Numbered from the stretch's first letter, positions 34,114 through 45,099 are shown. The stretch: DNA of 64,000 bases from Microbacterium luteolum (GCF_039533965.1 NZ_BAAAUN010000001.1:1524950-1588949); one strand, 5' to 3'. The notes: generated by a model from the sequence alone, not told the origin. Numbers and translations: made by a program.

Positions 34114-36885
34114 GTGTCCACTCTCCTGTCCTCGCTCGGCCGCTGGTCCTACCGGCACCCGTGGCGGGTCCTCGTCTCCTGGCTCCTCGCGCTCGGCATC
34201 GCCGGGGCGGGCGCCCTCGTCCTCGGCGCAGGGACGGACAACTCGTTCTCGATCCCCGGCACCGAGTCGCAGGCGGGACTCGAGCAGCTCTCGCGCTCGT
34301 TCCCCCAGGTGAGCGGCACCAGCGCGCAGATCATCGTCGTCGCCGCCGACGGCGACAAGGTCACTGACGACGACTATCGCGACGAGATCGAGCAGTCGAT
34401 CGGCGAACTGGAGGACCTCGACGGGGTGCTCGCCGCGAACTCGCCGTATGACGAGATGGTCAGCGGCATGATCAACGACGACGAGACGGCGGCGATCGTA
34501 CGGCTGCAGTTCGACGGCGAGTCGACCGACGTCTCCGATGAGACGAAGGATGCGCTGCGTTCCGTGTCCGACGATCTCGGCGCCGAGCTCCCCGACGGTG
34601 CACAGACCGCGCTCGGCGGCGACCTCTTCGCCACATCGATCCCCGGCCTGACGCTCACCGAGGCGGTCGGACTGCTGATCGCCCTGCTCGTGCTGATCGT
34701 GACGTTCCGCTCCTTCGTCGTCGCCGGCCTCCCCCTCCTCACCGCGGTCCTCGGCGTCGGCATCTCGATGGCCGGCATCTTCGCGGCGACCGCGTTCGCC
34801 ACCGTCTCCTCCACCACCCCTCTCCTCGCGCTCATGCTCGGCCTGGCGGTCGGCATCGACTATGCGCTGTTCATCATGGCCCGGCATCAGGACCAGGTGC
34901 GGGAAGGAGTCGACCCCGAGGAATCCGCGGCCCGAGCCGTCGGCACGGCCGGATCCGCCGTCGTGTTCGCGGGCGTCACTGTGCTCATCGCCCTGATCGG
35001 CCTCGGCTTCGCCGGCATCCCGTTCCTCACCACGATGGGCATCGCGGCATCCGTCGCCGTCGCCATCGCGGTCGCGATCGCTGTGACCCTCACGCCCGCG
35101 CTGCTCGGCTTCATGAAGGGCAAGGTCGTCGGCCGCCCGCGTCGCGAACCCAAGCCCAAGAAGGGCCAGAAGGTCGCCGCACCGCGTCGCAGGTTCAGCG
35201 ACCGCTGGGTCGGCGGCGTCACCAAGCATCCGATCCTGGTCTCCGCCGCCGTGGTGATCGGCCTCGGGGTCGTCGCGGTTCCCGCGCTGAGCCTGAACCT
35301 CGCGCTGCCCAACGCCGGCGTGCTTCCCGCGAGTTCGGAAGCGCGCCAGAGCTACGATCTCGTCGGCGAGGAGTTCGGGCCCGGATTCAACGGCCCCCTG
35401 ATCCTCACCGGGACCATCGTCACCTCCACCGATCCGCTCACGCTCATGGAGGATCTCGGAGACGCCGTCGCCGACATCCCCGGCGTGAAGGAGGTCGCCC
35501 TCGCGACTCCCAATGAGACCGCCGACACGGGCATCGTGCAGATCATCCCCGAGACCGCACCCGACGACCCCGCGACCGCGGATCTCGTCCGCGAGCTCCG
35601 GTCGCACCACGACGAGTGGCTCGACGAGTTCGGCATCGATCTGAAGGTCACCGGCTTCACGGCCGTCGGCATCGACATCTCCGATCAGCTCGGCAACGCG
35701 CTCCTGCCGTTCGGCATCTTCGTGATCGGGCTCTCGCTGATCCTGCTCACGATCGTGTTCCGCTCGCTCTGGGTGCCGATCACGGCCGCACTCGGCTACC
35801 TCCTCTCGATCGTCGCCGCATTCGGCGTCGTCGGCGCGGTCTTCGAGTGGGGCTGGTTCGCCGACGCCCTGCACGTCGCCAAGGTCGGCCCCATCATCAG
35901 CTTCATGCCGATCATCCTGATGGGCGTGCTGTTCGGCCTGGCGATGGACTACCAGGTGTTCCTCGTCTCCCGCATGCGCGAGGATTTCGTCCACGATCCC
36001 GCCTCAAAAAGCCCCGACCGCGCGACCCGTCGAGCCGCCGCACTCCGCGCGGTGCGCAGCGGATTCACCGGGTCGGCGAAGGTCGTCACGGCCGCAGGGC
36101 TCATCATGTTCGCGGTCTTCGTGGCGTTCGTCCCCGAGGGCGACTCCTCGCTCAAGCCCATCGCCCTCGGTCTCGCCGCCGGCATCGCGATCGACGCCTT
36201 CCTCGTGCGCATGACCCTGATCCCCGCGCTGATGGCCATCCTCGGCGAGCGCGCCTGGGAGATCCCGTCGTGGCTGGAGAAGATCCTCCCCCGCGTCGAC
36301 ATCGAGGGTGAAGCCGTCGAGCGGGAGCGCCACCTGGCCGAGTGGCCCGGCGACGGCTCCGTCGTGGCAGCGGACGACCTGGTGATCAGCGCGGACGCGC
36401 CGGTCGTCGAAGGCCTGTCCGTGCGCATCCTCGAGGGCGGCGCCGTGATCGCGACCGGAAGCGACGCGCGCACCCGCCGCGCACTGGCGCTCACGATCGC
36501 CGGCCGCATCGCTCCGAGCGACGGGCGACTCCGGGTCGCCGGCCACCTCCTCCCCGGCCGCGCGGCCTGGGTGCGCTCGCACGTCGGATGCGTGCTCGTC
36601 GACGATGCGGATGCCGCGCTCGCCGATCTCGCCGAAGCCCTGCGGGGCACCTCCGCGGTCGTCGTGATCGACGGACTCGACCGTCTGAGCGGCGGTCAGC
36701 GCGACCAGGCGGAGGCGATGCTGCGGGATGCCGCGGCCTCCCGCCCGCTCGCCGTCTTCGCCACCGCAGCCGATGCCGCATCGGCTCGCACCACTCTCGC
36801 CGAGGCCGGATGGCCCGCCGCCGAGACTCTCGACACGCGCGCTCCGCGCCGAATCGCCGCAGAATCCACCGAGGTGACCGCATGA
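34114..36885 (+). CDS. MMPL-family transporter with C-terminal degenerate ABC-like domain
   Basis: Membrane protein of 923 residues. Residues 1-725 form a normal MMPL (RND-type) exporter: first helix at about 15-35, extracellular loop, helices near 185-330 with LMLGLAVGIDYALFI, a second loop, then helices near 530-720 with the matching LMGVLFGLAMDYQVFL. The two motifs carry the proton-relay aspartates. From about residue 745 an extra domain begins (LSVRILEGGAVIATGSDARTRRALALTIAGRIAPSDG) that resembles the start of an ABC ATPase without a Walker lysine, with an LSGGQ at 858-862. Start GTG at 34114 follows GGAGGA. Confidence 0.9.
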   Translation: MSTLLSSLGRWSYRHPWRVLVSWLLALGIAGAGALVLGAGTDNSFSIPGTESQAGLEQLSRSFPQVSGTSAQIIVVAADGDKVTDDDYRDEIEQSIGELEDLDGVLAANSPYDEMVSGMINDDETAAIVRLQFDGESTDVSDETKDALRSVSDDLGAELPDGAQTALGGDLFATSIPGLTLTEAVGLLIALLVLIVTFRSFVVAGLPLLTAVLGVGISMAGIFAATAFATVSSTTPLLALMLGLAVGIDYALFIMARHQDQVREGVDPEESAARAVGTAGSAVVFAGVTVLIALIGLGFAGIPFLTTMGIAASVAVAIAVAIAVTLTPALLGFMKGKVVGRPRREPKPKKGQKVAAPRRRFSDRWVGGVTKHPILVSAAVVIGLGVVAVPALSLNLALPNAGVLPASSEARQSYDLVGEEFGPGFNGPLILTGTIVTSTDPLTLMEDLGDAVADIPGVKEVALATPNETADTGIVQIIPETAPDDPATADLVRELRSHHDEWLDEFGIDLKVTGFTAVGIDISDQLGNALLPFGIFVIGLSLILLTIVFRSLWVPITAALGYLLSIVAAFGVVGAVFEWGWFADALHVAKVGPIISFMPIILMGVLFGLAMDYQVFLVSRMREDFVHDPASKSPDRATRRAAALRAVRSGFTGSAKVVTAAGLIMFAVFVAFVPEGDSSLKPIALGLAAGIAIDAFLVRMTLIPALMAILGERAWEIPSWLEKILPRVDIEGEAVERERHLAEWPGDGSVVAADDLVISADAPVVEGLSVRILEGGAVIATGSDARTRRALALTIAGRIAPSDGRLRVAGHLLPGRAAWVRSHVGCVLVDDADAALADLAEALRGTSAVVVIDGLDRLSGGQRDQAEAMLRDAAASRPLAVFATAADAASARTTLAEAGWPAAETLDTRAPRRIAAESTEVTA

Positions 36886-38765
36886 CACTCCCCATCGAGC
36901 GCGCCCGCTCCCGCAAGCCGGTCACCTGGTTGACCATCCTCGGCGTCCTGCTGCTGCCGGCGGCCGTCGGCGGCATCCTCGTCGCGGCGCTGCAGAATCC
37001 GACCGAGCGCCTCGACTCCATGACGGCCGCGATCGTGAACCTCGATGAGCCGGTCACGATCGACGACCAGGTCACCCCTCTCGGGCGCCAGCTGGCCTCG
37101 GGACTCGTCGAGGGCTCGGACGAGCTGGACTCCAACCTCACCTGGGTGATCTCGAACGAGGACGACGCGAAGGAAGGGCTGGCCGACGGCACCTACCAGG
37201 CCGTCATCACCATCCCCGAGGAGTTCTCGGCCGCGGCGACCTCGGCCGGCCAGGCGGTCGCCGCCGGCGGGGGCGACGCGGAGAAGGCCACCATCACCGT
37301 GACCACCCCCGACGACGGACTCGTCGCCGACGACCTCATCACGGGTCAGATCGCGAACGTCGCCGCGTCGACCATGGGCACGATGCTCACCGAGGCGACG
37401 ACGGACAACATCCTCGTCGGCTTCACCACGATCGGCGACCAGATCGGCGAGGCGGCAGACGGCGCCGTCGAGCTCGCCACGGGTGCCCGGTCTGCCGCAG
37501 ACGGCGCGGCCGCCATCCCCGACGGCGCCACGCAGCTCGCCTCCGGCGCGGACCAGCTCGCCACCGGCGCGTCGTCGTTGGCCTCCGGACTCGACACCAT
37601 CGCGGGCAAGACGCGCGAAGCCGCCGCCGGCGCCGGGCAGATCGGCGCCGGGCTGACGAGCGGCGCTGCCGCCCTGGAGCAGAACGGCATCATCCCCGCC
37701 GACCTGACGGCCGGTGCGGGGAACGTCGCCACCGGAATCCGAGCGCTCGCGACGGCCTGCGACCCGCTCGTCTCGACGCAGAAGTACTGCGACACGCTCG
37801 ACGAGCTCGCCGGCGGCGCCGAGGGCACGTCGGCCGGGATCAGCGCCGTGGCCGCGCAGGCTCCGGCCACCCTGGCCGCGCAGCTGCGCGAGGCCGGCGC
37901 CGGTGCCTCACAGCTCGCGGGCGGGTTGAACCAGCTCGCCGGCGAGGGCATCGACCAGTCCGCGGCCGGCGCGCGCTCGCTGTCCTCCGGTGCGACGCAG
38001 CTCTCGGGCGGCGCGACCGAGCTCGCCACCGGCACGACCGAACTCGCCACCGGCCTCGACACCCTCGCGACGGGCACAGGCGACCTCGCCGGCGGTCTGC
38101 GCACGGCAGCCGATTCCCTCCCCTCGTTCAGCGATGAGGAATCGACGTCGCTCGCCTCGGTGATCGCCGACCCGGTGTCGACGAACTCCTCGATGAACAC
38201 GATCTTCGGCCCGACCGCGATCCCGCTGCTCGCTGCCGTGGTGCTGTGGTTCGGCGGCTTCGCGTCCTTCCTCGTGATGCGCGCGCACACCGCCCGCACC
38301 CTGACCTCACGGCGTCCGTCCGCCGCCCTGACGCTGCGCGCGTTCGCCCCGGCAGCGCTGATCGGCGCGGCACAGGGACTGCTGGTCTCGCTGGTCGTGC
38401 AGATCATCGCCGGCTACGACGCCGCCGCCTGGTGGGCCTTCGCCGGCACGGCGGTGCTCGCCGGCATCGTGTTCGCCGCCGTGAACCAGGCGCTCGTCGC
38501 CCTGTTCGGCGGGACCGGGCGCTGGATCGCTGCCCTCGTCGGCGTCCTCGCGGTCGCGACGGGACTCATCTCCACCGTGCCCGACTGGCTCGCCGGTCTC
38601 GGCGCCGCACTGCCGACCGCTCCGGCGTTCGCGGGCCTGATCGCAGGGAACGGATCCGCCATCGCGGCGCTGGTCGTCTGGGGTGTGCTGTCGCTCGTCG
38701 CGACCACGCTCGCGGTGACCCTGCGCCGCACGACCTCGGCGAAGGCGGTCCTCGCCACCGCCTAG
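36882..38765 (+). CDS. YhgE/Pip-family membrane protein
   Basis: Protein of 627 residues typical of the YhgE/Pip group: one N-terminal membrane helix (about 15-40), a long extracellular part rich in repeats of the form GAxxLAxGAxxLAxGL (about residues 190-410), probably a helical stalk, and five to six helices at the C terminus (about 445-620). The family is related to ABC-2-type exporters and to the phage infection protein of lactococci. It overlaps the MMPL gene by 4 nt (ATGA), so both probably form one TetR-controlled export system. Confidence 0.9.
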   Translation: MTLPIERARSRKPVTWLTILGVLLLPAAVGGILVAALQNPTERLDSMTAAIVNLDEPVTIDDQVTPLGRQLASGLVEGSDELDSNLTWVISNEDDAKEGLADGTYQAVITIPEEFSAAATSAGQAVAAGGGDAEKATITVTTPDDGLVADDLITGQIANVAASTMGTMLTEATTDNILVGFTTIGDQIGEAADGAVELATGARSAADGAAAIPDGATQLASGADQLATGASSLASGLDTIAGKTREAAAGAGQIGAGLTSGAAALEQNGIIPADLTAGAGNVATGIRALATACDPLVSTQKYCDTLDELAGGAEGTSAGISAVAAQAPATLAAQLREAGAGASQLAGGLNQLAGEGIDQSAAGARSLSSGATQLSGGATELATGTTELATGLDTLATGTGDLAGGLRTAADSLPSFSDEESTSLASVIADPVSTNSSMNTIFGPTAIPLLAAVVLWFGGFASFLVMRAHTARTLTSRRPSAALTLRAFAPAALIGAAQGLLVSLVVQIIAGYDAAAWWAFAGTAVLAGIVFAAVNQALVALFGGTGRWIAALVGVLAVATGLISTVPDWLAGLGAALPTAPAFAGLIAGNGSAIAALVVWGVLSLVATTLAVTLRRTTSAKAVLATA

Positions 38766-38789
38766 GCGCGCACGCCCCTCCGAGCACCG

Positions 38790-38869
38790 CACAGCTTCGG
38801 AGATCGGCCTCGACTCGCCGAGGATCGCCCTTCGATCACGGCGAGTCGGGCCACAACTCCGAAGCCGTG
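38790..38869. terminator. long imperfect hairpin after the YhgE gene
   Basis: Nested complementary arms: 38790-38802 with 38857-38869 (one mismatch), 38811-38820 with 38839-38848 (perfect), and a small inner stem. It starts 25 nt after the YhgE stop and ends 36 nt before the next start codon, so a terminator role for the export operon is likely. There is no T tract. Confidence 0.55.
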
Positions 38870-38904
38870 CCCGGGATCGCACGCGCGCGGCCTAAGCTCG
38901 CGTC

Positions 38905-39495
38905 ATGCGCCGACCGTTCATGGACACACCCGATCAGCTCGCCTCGCTGGAGGGGCAGCAGTATCTCGTGCTGCGTCCGACGATCGGCGTCGCCTCGCTC
39001 TTCCGAGAGGTGCAGGATGCCGCGCTCGCGCGCTTCGGCGGAGACATCCGGCATCCGCGTACCGAGCACGCCACTCTGCGGGCGTTCGCCGAACCCGATC
39101 GCCGGGCGGAACTGGCGGCTCTGATCCGCCGGTGGGCGGCGGACCAGCATCCGATCGAGGTGACGGCCGAGGCCGTCGATGCCTTCCCCGCACCCTGGCA
39201 GGTCCTGATCGTGCGCCTCGCCCGCACCGCTTCGCTCGTCTCGGCCTATGCGAGCCTGAGCGCGGCTCTGGAGCACACGGACTTCCAGCGACTCGACGAG
39301 CTCAGCGTCGACGACTGGACGTTCCACCTCTCCGTCGTCTACGGCCGGTCACTCGAGCCCGCGGTGTGGGAGGACTTCCGTGAGGCGTCGGTGAGCGAGC
39401 TCGGACGCAAGCCCACCGAGACGATCGTCGAGGCGGAACTGGTCTGGTACCAGGACGGCACCGAGCACGCGGAGCTCATCCCCCTCGGCCGCTGA
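38905..39495 (+). CDS. 2'-5' RNA ligase-like (2H phosphoesterase) family protein
   Basis: Protein of 196 residues with the two His-x-Thr/Ser motifs of the 2H superfamily: HATLRAF at about residues 55-61 and FHLSVVYG at about 142-149. These histidines make the active site for 2',3'-cyclic or 2'-5' phosphodiester bonds in known members. Substrate here is unknown. TAAGCT at 38893-38898 ends 6 nt before the ATG, pointing to a leaderless mRNA. Confidence 0.8.
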   Translation: MRRPFMDTPDQLASLEGQQYLVLRPTIGVASLFREVQDAALARFGGDIRHPRTEHATLRAFAEPDRRAELAALIRRWAADQHPIEVTAEAVDAFPAPWQVLIVRLARTASLVSAYASLSAALEHTDFQRLDELSVDDWTFHLSVVYGRSLEPAVWEDFREASVSELGRKPTETIVEAELVWYQDGTEHAELIPLGR

Positions 39496-39611
39496 GGCTT
39501 GGAAAACCCGGACCGTTCGCGGACGACTGGGCGTGTCCCCGTTCGGCGCGCCGAGGCGACGGCATCCGCTCTGCGTTTCCGAGAGCGAGCGCAAGCCGAA
39601 TGGAACCGGAC

Positions 39612-40589
39612 TCAGCTCAGGCCCGAGTACGCGTGCAGCCCCTTGAAGAACACGTTGACGATCGTGAAGTTGAAGATCACGGCCGAGAATCCGACGATGG
39701 CGAGCCATGCCGAGGGGTTGCCGCGCCACCCGCGGGTCGCACGCGCGTGGATGTATCCGGCGTAGATGACCCAGATCACGAAGGTCCAGGTCTCCTTCAC
39801 GTCGAAGCCCCAGAAGCGGCTCCACGCGTAGTACGCCCAGATCGACCCCGCGATCAGGGTGAAGGTCCAGAGGATGAACCCGATGATCGTGAAGCGGTAG
39901 GCCATGCTCTCGAGCCGCTCGGCGGAAGGGAACGTGCGGAGGAAGCCGGGGCCGGTCTTCTCGGCGCCCTCCGAGACGAGGCGCTCCCGTCGCGACTGCA
40001 TGAGCTGGATGACCGAGAGGGCGAATGCGAGGGCGAAGAACGCGGTCGCGAGCGACGCCACGAACACGTGGATGACGAGCCAGACGCTCTTCAGCGGGTC
40101 CATGAGTGGCGAGATCTCGACGTAGAAATTCGTCGCCGCGAGCCCGAGCAGCACCACGACCAGACCCGTGATGAACGTGCCGAGGAAGCGCAGATCGATG
40201 CGCGTCAGCACCACGAGGAAGACCGCGACGATCAGCAGCGTGCCGATCATCGCGAACTCGTAGAGGTTCGCCCACGGCACGCGTCCGGCCGCGATGCCGC
40301 GGGTCAGGGTCGCCCCGAGATGGAAGGCGAAGGCGAGCACGGTGAGCGAGGTGCCGATCCGCGCCATCACGAACCGCTGCGGCTTGGCGTCTGCCCCGGA
40401 TGCCGCACCGGATGCCGCGACGGCCGCTCCCCTGCCGGCGCCGACGAGTACGGACTCGCGGACGGTCTGCGCATCCGCCGAGACCTCGGACCGGCGCGCG
40501 AGATCGAAGGCGAACGCCACGAAGGCGGCCGCGTAGATCGCGATCGCCGTCCAGAGCAGGATCGGCGAGATCTCGTTGAGCTCGAGCAT
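39612..40589 (-). CDS. ccsB: cytochrome c biogenesis protein CcsB/ResC family
   Basis: Membrane protein of 325 residues with about eight helices. It carries the heme-handling WWD-type region WGFDVKETWTFVIWVIYAGY (about residues 245-264) and the earlier conserved RVPWANLYEF loop. With ResB it transports heme to the outside and attaches it to apocytochrome c (system II). Histidines before the motif (AFHLGATL and LVIHVFVA) may be heme ligands. It lies 4 nt after resB, so the genes form one operon. Confidence 0.93.
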   Translation of the reverse strand: MLELNEISPILLWTAIAIYAAAFVAFAFDLARRSEVSADAQTVRESVLVGAGRGAAVAASGAASGADAKPQRFVMARIGTSLTVLAFAFHLGATLTRGIAAGRVPWANLYEFAMIGTLLIVAVFLVVLTRIDLRFLGTFITGLVVVLLGLAATNFYVEISPLMDPLKSVWLVIHVFVASLATAFFALAFALSVIQLMQSRRERLVSEGAEKTGPGFLRTFPSAERLESMAYRFTIIGFILWTFTLIAGSIWAYYAWSRFWGFDVKETWTFVIWVIYAGYIHARATRGWRGNPSAWLAIVGFSAVIFNFTIVNVFFKGLHAYSGLS

Positions 40590-40593
40590 GGTG

Positions 40594-42351
<1,758 letters not shown>

Positions 42352-42379
42352 GGCATCCTTGTTCTTCGTTGCGTCGGTC

Positions 42380-43174
42380 TCAGAGCGGGAGGATGACACT
42401 GCCGATCACCGCCGTCAGCCGCGACATGATGTCGGTCCACAGCCCTGTCACCATCAGGATGCCGAGGACGACGAGCAGCACGCCCCCGATGATGTTCACG
42501 ACGCGGATGTGCCGGCGCAGGAATCCGATCGCCTTGGTCGCCCAGCCGAAGCCGAGAGCCACGAGCAGGAACGGGATGCCGAGGCCCAGGGAGTAGGCGA
42601 GTCCGAGGAAGCCCGCCCGCACGGGGTCGCCGGCGTTGAACGACAGTGCGACGATCGCGGCGAGCGTCGGCCCCATGCAGGGAGCCCAGCCGATGCCGAG
42701 CGCGATGCCCAGCAGCGGAGCGCCCGCGATGCCGACCTTCGAGTCGACGTGGAACCGGAACTCGCGCTGGGCGAAGCCGAACAGTCCGAGGAACACCAGC
42801 CCCATCGCGATGATGACCACGCCGAGGATGCGCGTGATCAGGTCGCCCCACCGCAGCAGGAAGACACCTGCCGTGCCGCCGAGCACGGTGTAGAGGATGA
42901 AGACGATGCTGAACCCGAGGATGAACAGCAGCACCCCGAGCACGAGCCGCCCCCGCGTGGGAGCCTCAGCGGTCGCACGACTGGGCCCCTGAGCCTGTCG
43001 AAGGGCGCCCTCCGACGTCACGCCGCGCGGCGCCACAGCACCCCCGAGGAATCCGAGATAGCCGGGCACGAGCGGCAGCACGCACGGGGACAGGAACGAC
43101 ACGAGCCCCGCCAGCATGGCCACCGGGATCGCGAGCCAGAGGGCGCCGGATCCGATGATCGTCTCGGTGTTCAC
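42380..43174 (-). CDS. ccdA: cytochrome c biogenesis protein CcdA (thiol transporter)
   Basis: Membrane protein of 264 residues with about six helices that carries reducing power across the membrane to keep the apocytochrome heme cysteines reduced. The two working cysteines are in FLSPCVLPLVPGY (about residue 31) and GWAPCMGPTL (about residue 165). The loop between helices 1 and 2 is enlarged by an insert GALRQAQGPS that comes from a palindromic element (42987-43006). The gene is 16 nt after tlpA. Confidence 0.93.
   Translation of the reverse strand: MNTETIIGSGALWLAIPVAMLAGLVSFLSPCVLPLVPGYLGFLGGAVAPRGVTSEGALRQAQGPSRATAEAPTRGRLVLGVLLFILGFSIVFILYTVLGGTAGVFLLRWGDLITRILGVVIIAMGLVFLGLFGFAQREFRFHVDSKVGIAGAPLLGIALGIGWAPCMGPTLAAIVALSFNAGDPVRAGFLGLAYSLGLGIPFLLVALGFGWATKAIGFLRRHIRVVNIIGGVLLVVLGILMVTGLWTDIMSRLTAVIGSVILPL
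42987..43006 (+). repeat. palindromic-element copy inside ccdA
   Basis: A 20-bp copy of CCCTGAGCCTGTCGAAGGGC is read through in the ccdA gene on the opposite strand, giving the residues LRQAQGP in a loop between membrane helices. It matches the copy at 46905-46924 exactly. Confidence 0.85.
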
Positions 43175-43190
43175 AGCGCTCCCGAGGCGG

Positions 43191-43856
43191 TCACGTGGTC
43201 TCCGCGAGCGCGTCCTTGACGAGCGTGGAGAGGATCGAGGTGCCGTCGATCGGGCCGATGATGCGGGCGGCGACGCGGCCCTGCTTGTCGAGGACCAGCG
43301 TCGTCGGCGTGGCGGCGATCGGGGTGACCTCGGCGAAGGCGAGCTTGGCCTCGGCGGTGTCGACGTCGATCAGGCTCGGGTAGGTGATGCCGTACTCCTC
43401 GGCGAACGCGACGGCGGTGTCGGCCTGGTCGCGGGTGTTGATGCCCACGAACGAGACGCCGTCGCCCTCGTGCTCCTGCCAGACGCTCTCCAGCGCGGCG
43501 GCCTCGACCCGGCAGGGTGCGCACCCCGCGTACCAGAAGTTGACGACCGTGACCTGGCCCGCGAGGTCGGCGCTGTCGAAGGTGTCGCCGGTCTCGGTGA
43601 CGCCGCCGAAGTCCACCGGCTCTCCGCGCTCGGCCTCGGGGATCTCGACGATCGCACCGTCGGCGGCGACGTAGCCGGTGTTGTCTCCGCTGAGGAAGGA
43701 TTCGCTGACCGGATCGGGAGCGCAGGCGCTCAAGCCGACGGCGAAGACCGCGGCGAGCGCGACTCCGAGCGCACGGCGCGGGAAGCGCGTGCGGGAGGGG
43801 CGGCCGCTGCGGATCGAACCTTCGACGGGCTCGGGGACCCAATTCGCGGATGGCAC
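43191..43856 (-). CDS. TlpA/ResA-type thioredoxin lipoprotein
   Basis: Protein of 221 residues. A basic N-terminal extension is followed by a signal segment and lipobox LSAC (about residues 42-45), then a thioredoxin fold with the redox site NFWYAGCAPCRVEA and the cis-proline of ATPTTLVLD. It would reduce apocytochrome c cysteines using electrons from CcdA. The first 14 residues (MPSANWVPEPVEGS) are unusual: PEPVEGS is encoded by a palindromic element at 43817-43837. A start closer to the signal peptide cannot be ruled out. Confidence 0.9.
   Translation of the reverse strand: MPSANWVPEPVEGSIRSGRPSRTRFPRRALGVALAAVFAVGLSACAPDPVSESFLSGDNTGYVAADGAIVEIPEAERGEPVDFGGVTETGDTFDSADLAGQVTVVNFWYAGCAPCRVEAAALESVWQEHEGDGVSFVGINTRDQADTAVAFAEEYGITYPSLIDVDTAEAKLAFAEVTPIAATPTTLVLDKQGRVAARIIGPIDGTSILSTLVKDALAETT
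43817..43837 (-). repeat. palindromic-element copy at the start of tlpA
   Basis: The 21 bases related to CCTGAGCCTGTCGAAGG lie near the 5' end of the tlpA-type gene and encode PEPVEGS on the coding strand, ahead of the signal peptide. Confidence 0.8.
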
Positions 43857-43931
43857 GATTCCCAGTTTACGTGCGGGTTCCTATGCATGGGGTGGACAGC
43901 TCCCGGCATCCGGTGGGCGTCAGCTGCAGGG

Positions 43932-44561
43932 TCACACCGCCCCGACGTCCACCGCCCCATCGGTCGCCGCGGGCTCCGCATAGCCCACTTCGCGCCAGAC
44001 GTCGCCGACCCGCTCGAACGAGGTCACGCTCGACAGCGCGCAGCGCCGCGTGCGCGGATCATGACGGAGCGGAAGACCCGCGACGCGAAGGTGCGTGATC
44101 CAGATCGGAGCCTGGTGCGACACCATCACGACATCGCCGCCGTCGGCGGCATCCCACGCTTCGTCCATGACGCCCAGCATCCGCTCGGCGATCGACGCGT
44201 ACGGCTCGCCCCAGCTGGGGGTCGCCGGCTGACGCAGGTGCCACCAGTTGAGCGGGTTCATCAGCGAGCGTCGCATCTGCGTGCCCTCGAAGACGTTCGT
44301 CGGCTCGATCAGACGGATCTCGATCTCCGGCACGAGATCGAACCGCTCAGCGAACGGCTCGGCCGACTCCTGCGCACGCTCGAGCGGCGAGGAGTACAGT
44401 GCCGCGATCGGCCGGTCGAGGGCGGCGACATGGTCCGCCGCCGCCCTCGCCATCCGCCGGCCGGCTTCACTCAGGTGATAGTCCGGCAGCCGCCCGTAGA
44501 GCACGCGATGAGGATTGTGCACCTCACCGTGTCTGACGAGATGCAGGCGTTCTCCCGGCAT
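43932..44561 (-). CDS. histidine phosphatase (phosphoglycerate-mutase-like) family protein
   Basis: Protein of 209 residues. The catalytic loop is LVRHGEVHNP (RHG with the phospho-histidine at residue 11), supported by SSPLERAQES and the second histidine in VMVSHQAP. It may act on a small phosphate ester; members next to cytochrome c maturation genes are common in actinobacteria but uncharacterised. The start codon overlaps the stop of the DUF5684 gene (TGATG). Confidence 0.9.
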   Translation of the reverse strand: MPGERLHLVRHGEVHNPHRVLYGRLPDYHLSEAGRRMARAAADHVAALDRPIAALYSSPLERAQESAEPFAERFDLVPEIEIRLIEPTNVFEGTQMRRSLMNPLNWWHLRQPATPSWGEPYASIAERMLGVMDEAWDAADGGDVVMVSHQAPIWITHLRVAGLPLRHDPRTRRCALSSVTSFERVGDVWREVGYAEPAATDGAVDVGAV

Positions 44562-44926
44562 CAGACCTTGTTGTACTGGGCCGAGCCGAAGCCGATGATC
44601 AGGTGGCCGATGAAGGGGAACAGCCACAGCAGGAAGAAGGAGAAGACTCCACCCTTTCCGAAGTTCTTGCCTTCCTTGATGGCGACGACGATCGCGAAGA
44701 CGATGTTGACGATCGGGATCAGATAGAGCAGAGCCGCCCAGCCCGACATGCCGGCGATCTTGACCAGGATCACCCAGTTGACGATCGGGATCAGCGCGAG
44801 GATGCCCGGGTATCCCGCCTTCGAGAAGACCTTCCACATCGTGATCGCGTAGATCAGGTAGTAGATCACCGAGATGACGACCGAGCTCGTATTGAAGACC
44901 TGCTCGCTGAGCATGTTGGAATCCAT
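44561..44926 (-). CDS. DUF5684 small membrane protein
   Basis: Membrane protein of 121 residues with four predicted helices: YYLIYAITMWKVF, YPGILALIPIVNWVILVKIAG, AALLYLIPIVNIVFAIVVAI and FSFFLLWLFPFIGHLIIGF. The double (L)IPIVN motif is typical of the DUF5684 family. Function unknown. It is translationally coupled with the phosphatase gene downstream and divergent from aspS. Confidence 0.8.
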   Translation of the reverse strand: MDSNMLSEQVFNTSSVVISVIYYLIYAITMWKVFSKAGYPGILALIPIVNWVILVKIAGMSGWAALLYLIPIVNIVFAIVVAIKEGKNFGKGGVFSFFLLWLFPFIGHLIIGFGSAQYNKV

Positions 44927-45054
44927 GGTTCTCCCTCACTGTTCACCCGACGGTCCCTCGTACCGTCCGTGGCTTTCGGCGTGAGTCTAGCGACTGCGCT
45001 CGACTCGTCGTGGTGGCAACGCCCACCCCGCATCGTCGCGTGTTCTCGCGCCCG

Positions 45055-45060
45055 TAGACT
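45055..45060 (+). promoter_or_regulatory. -10 box of aspS
   Basis: TAGACT at 45055-45060 would start transcription near 45067, leaving a 33-nt leader with AAGGA ahead of the GTG at 45100. No clear -35 box is seen. Confidence 0.5.
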
Positions 45061-45099
45061 GGGCGGGTTCGCCATTTCCCAGATCAGAAGGAATCCTCC

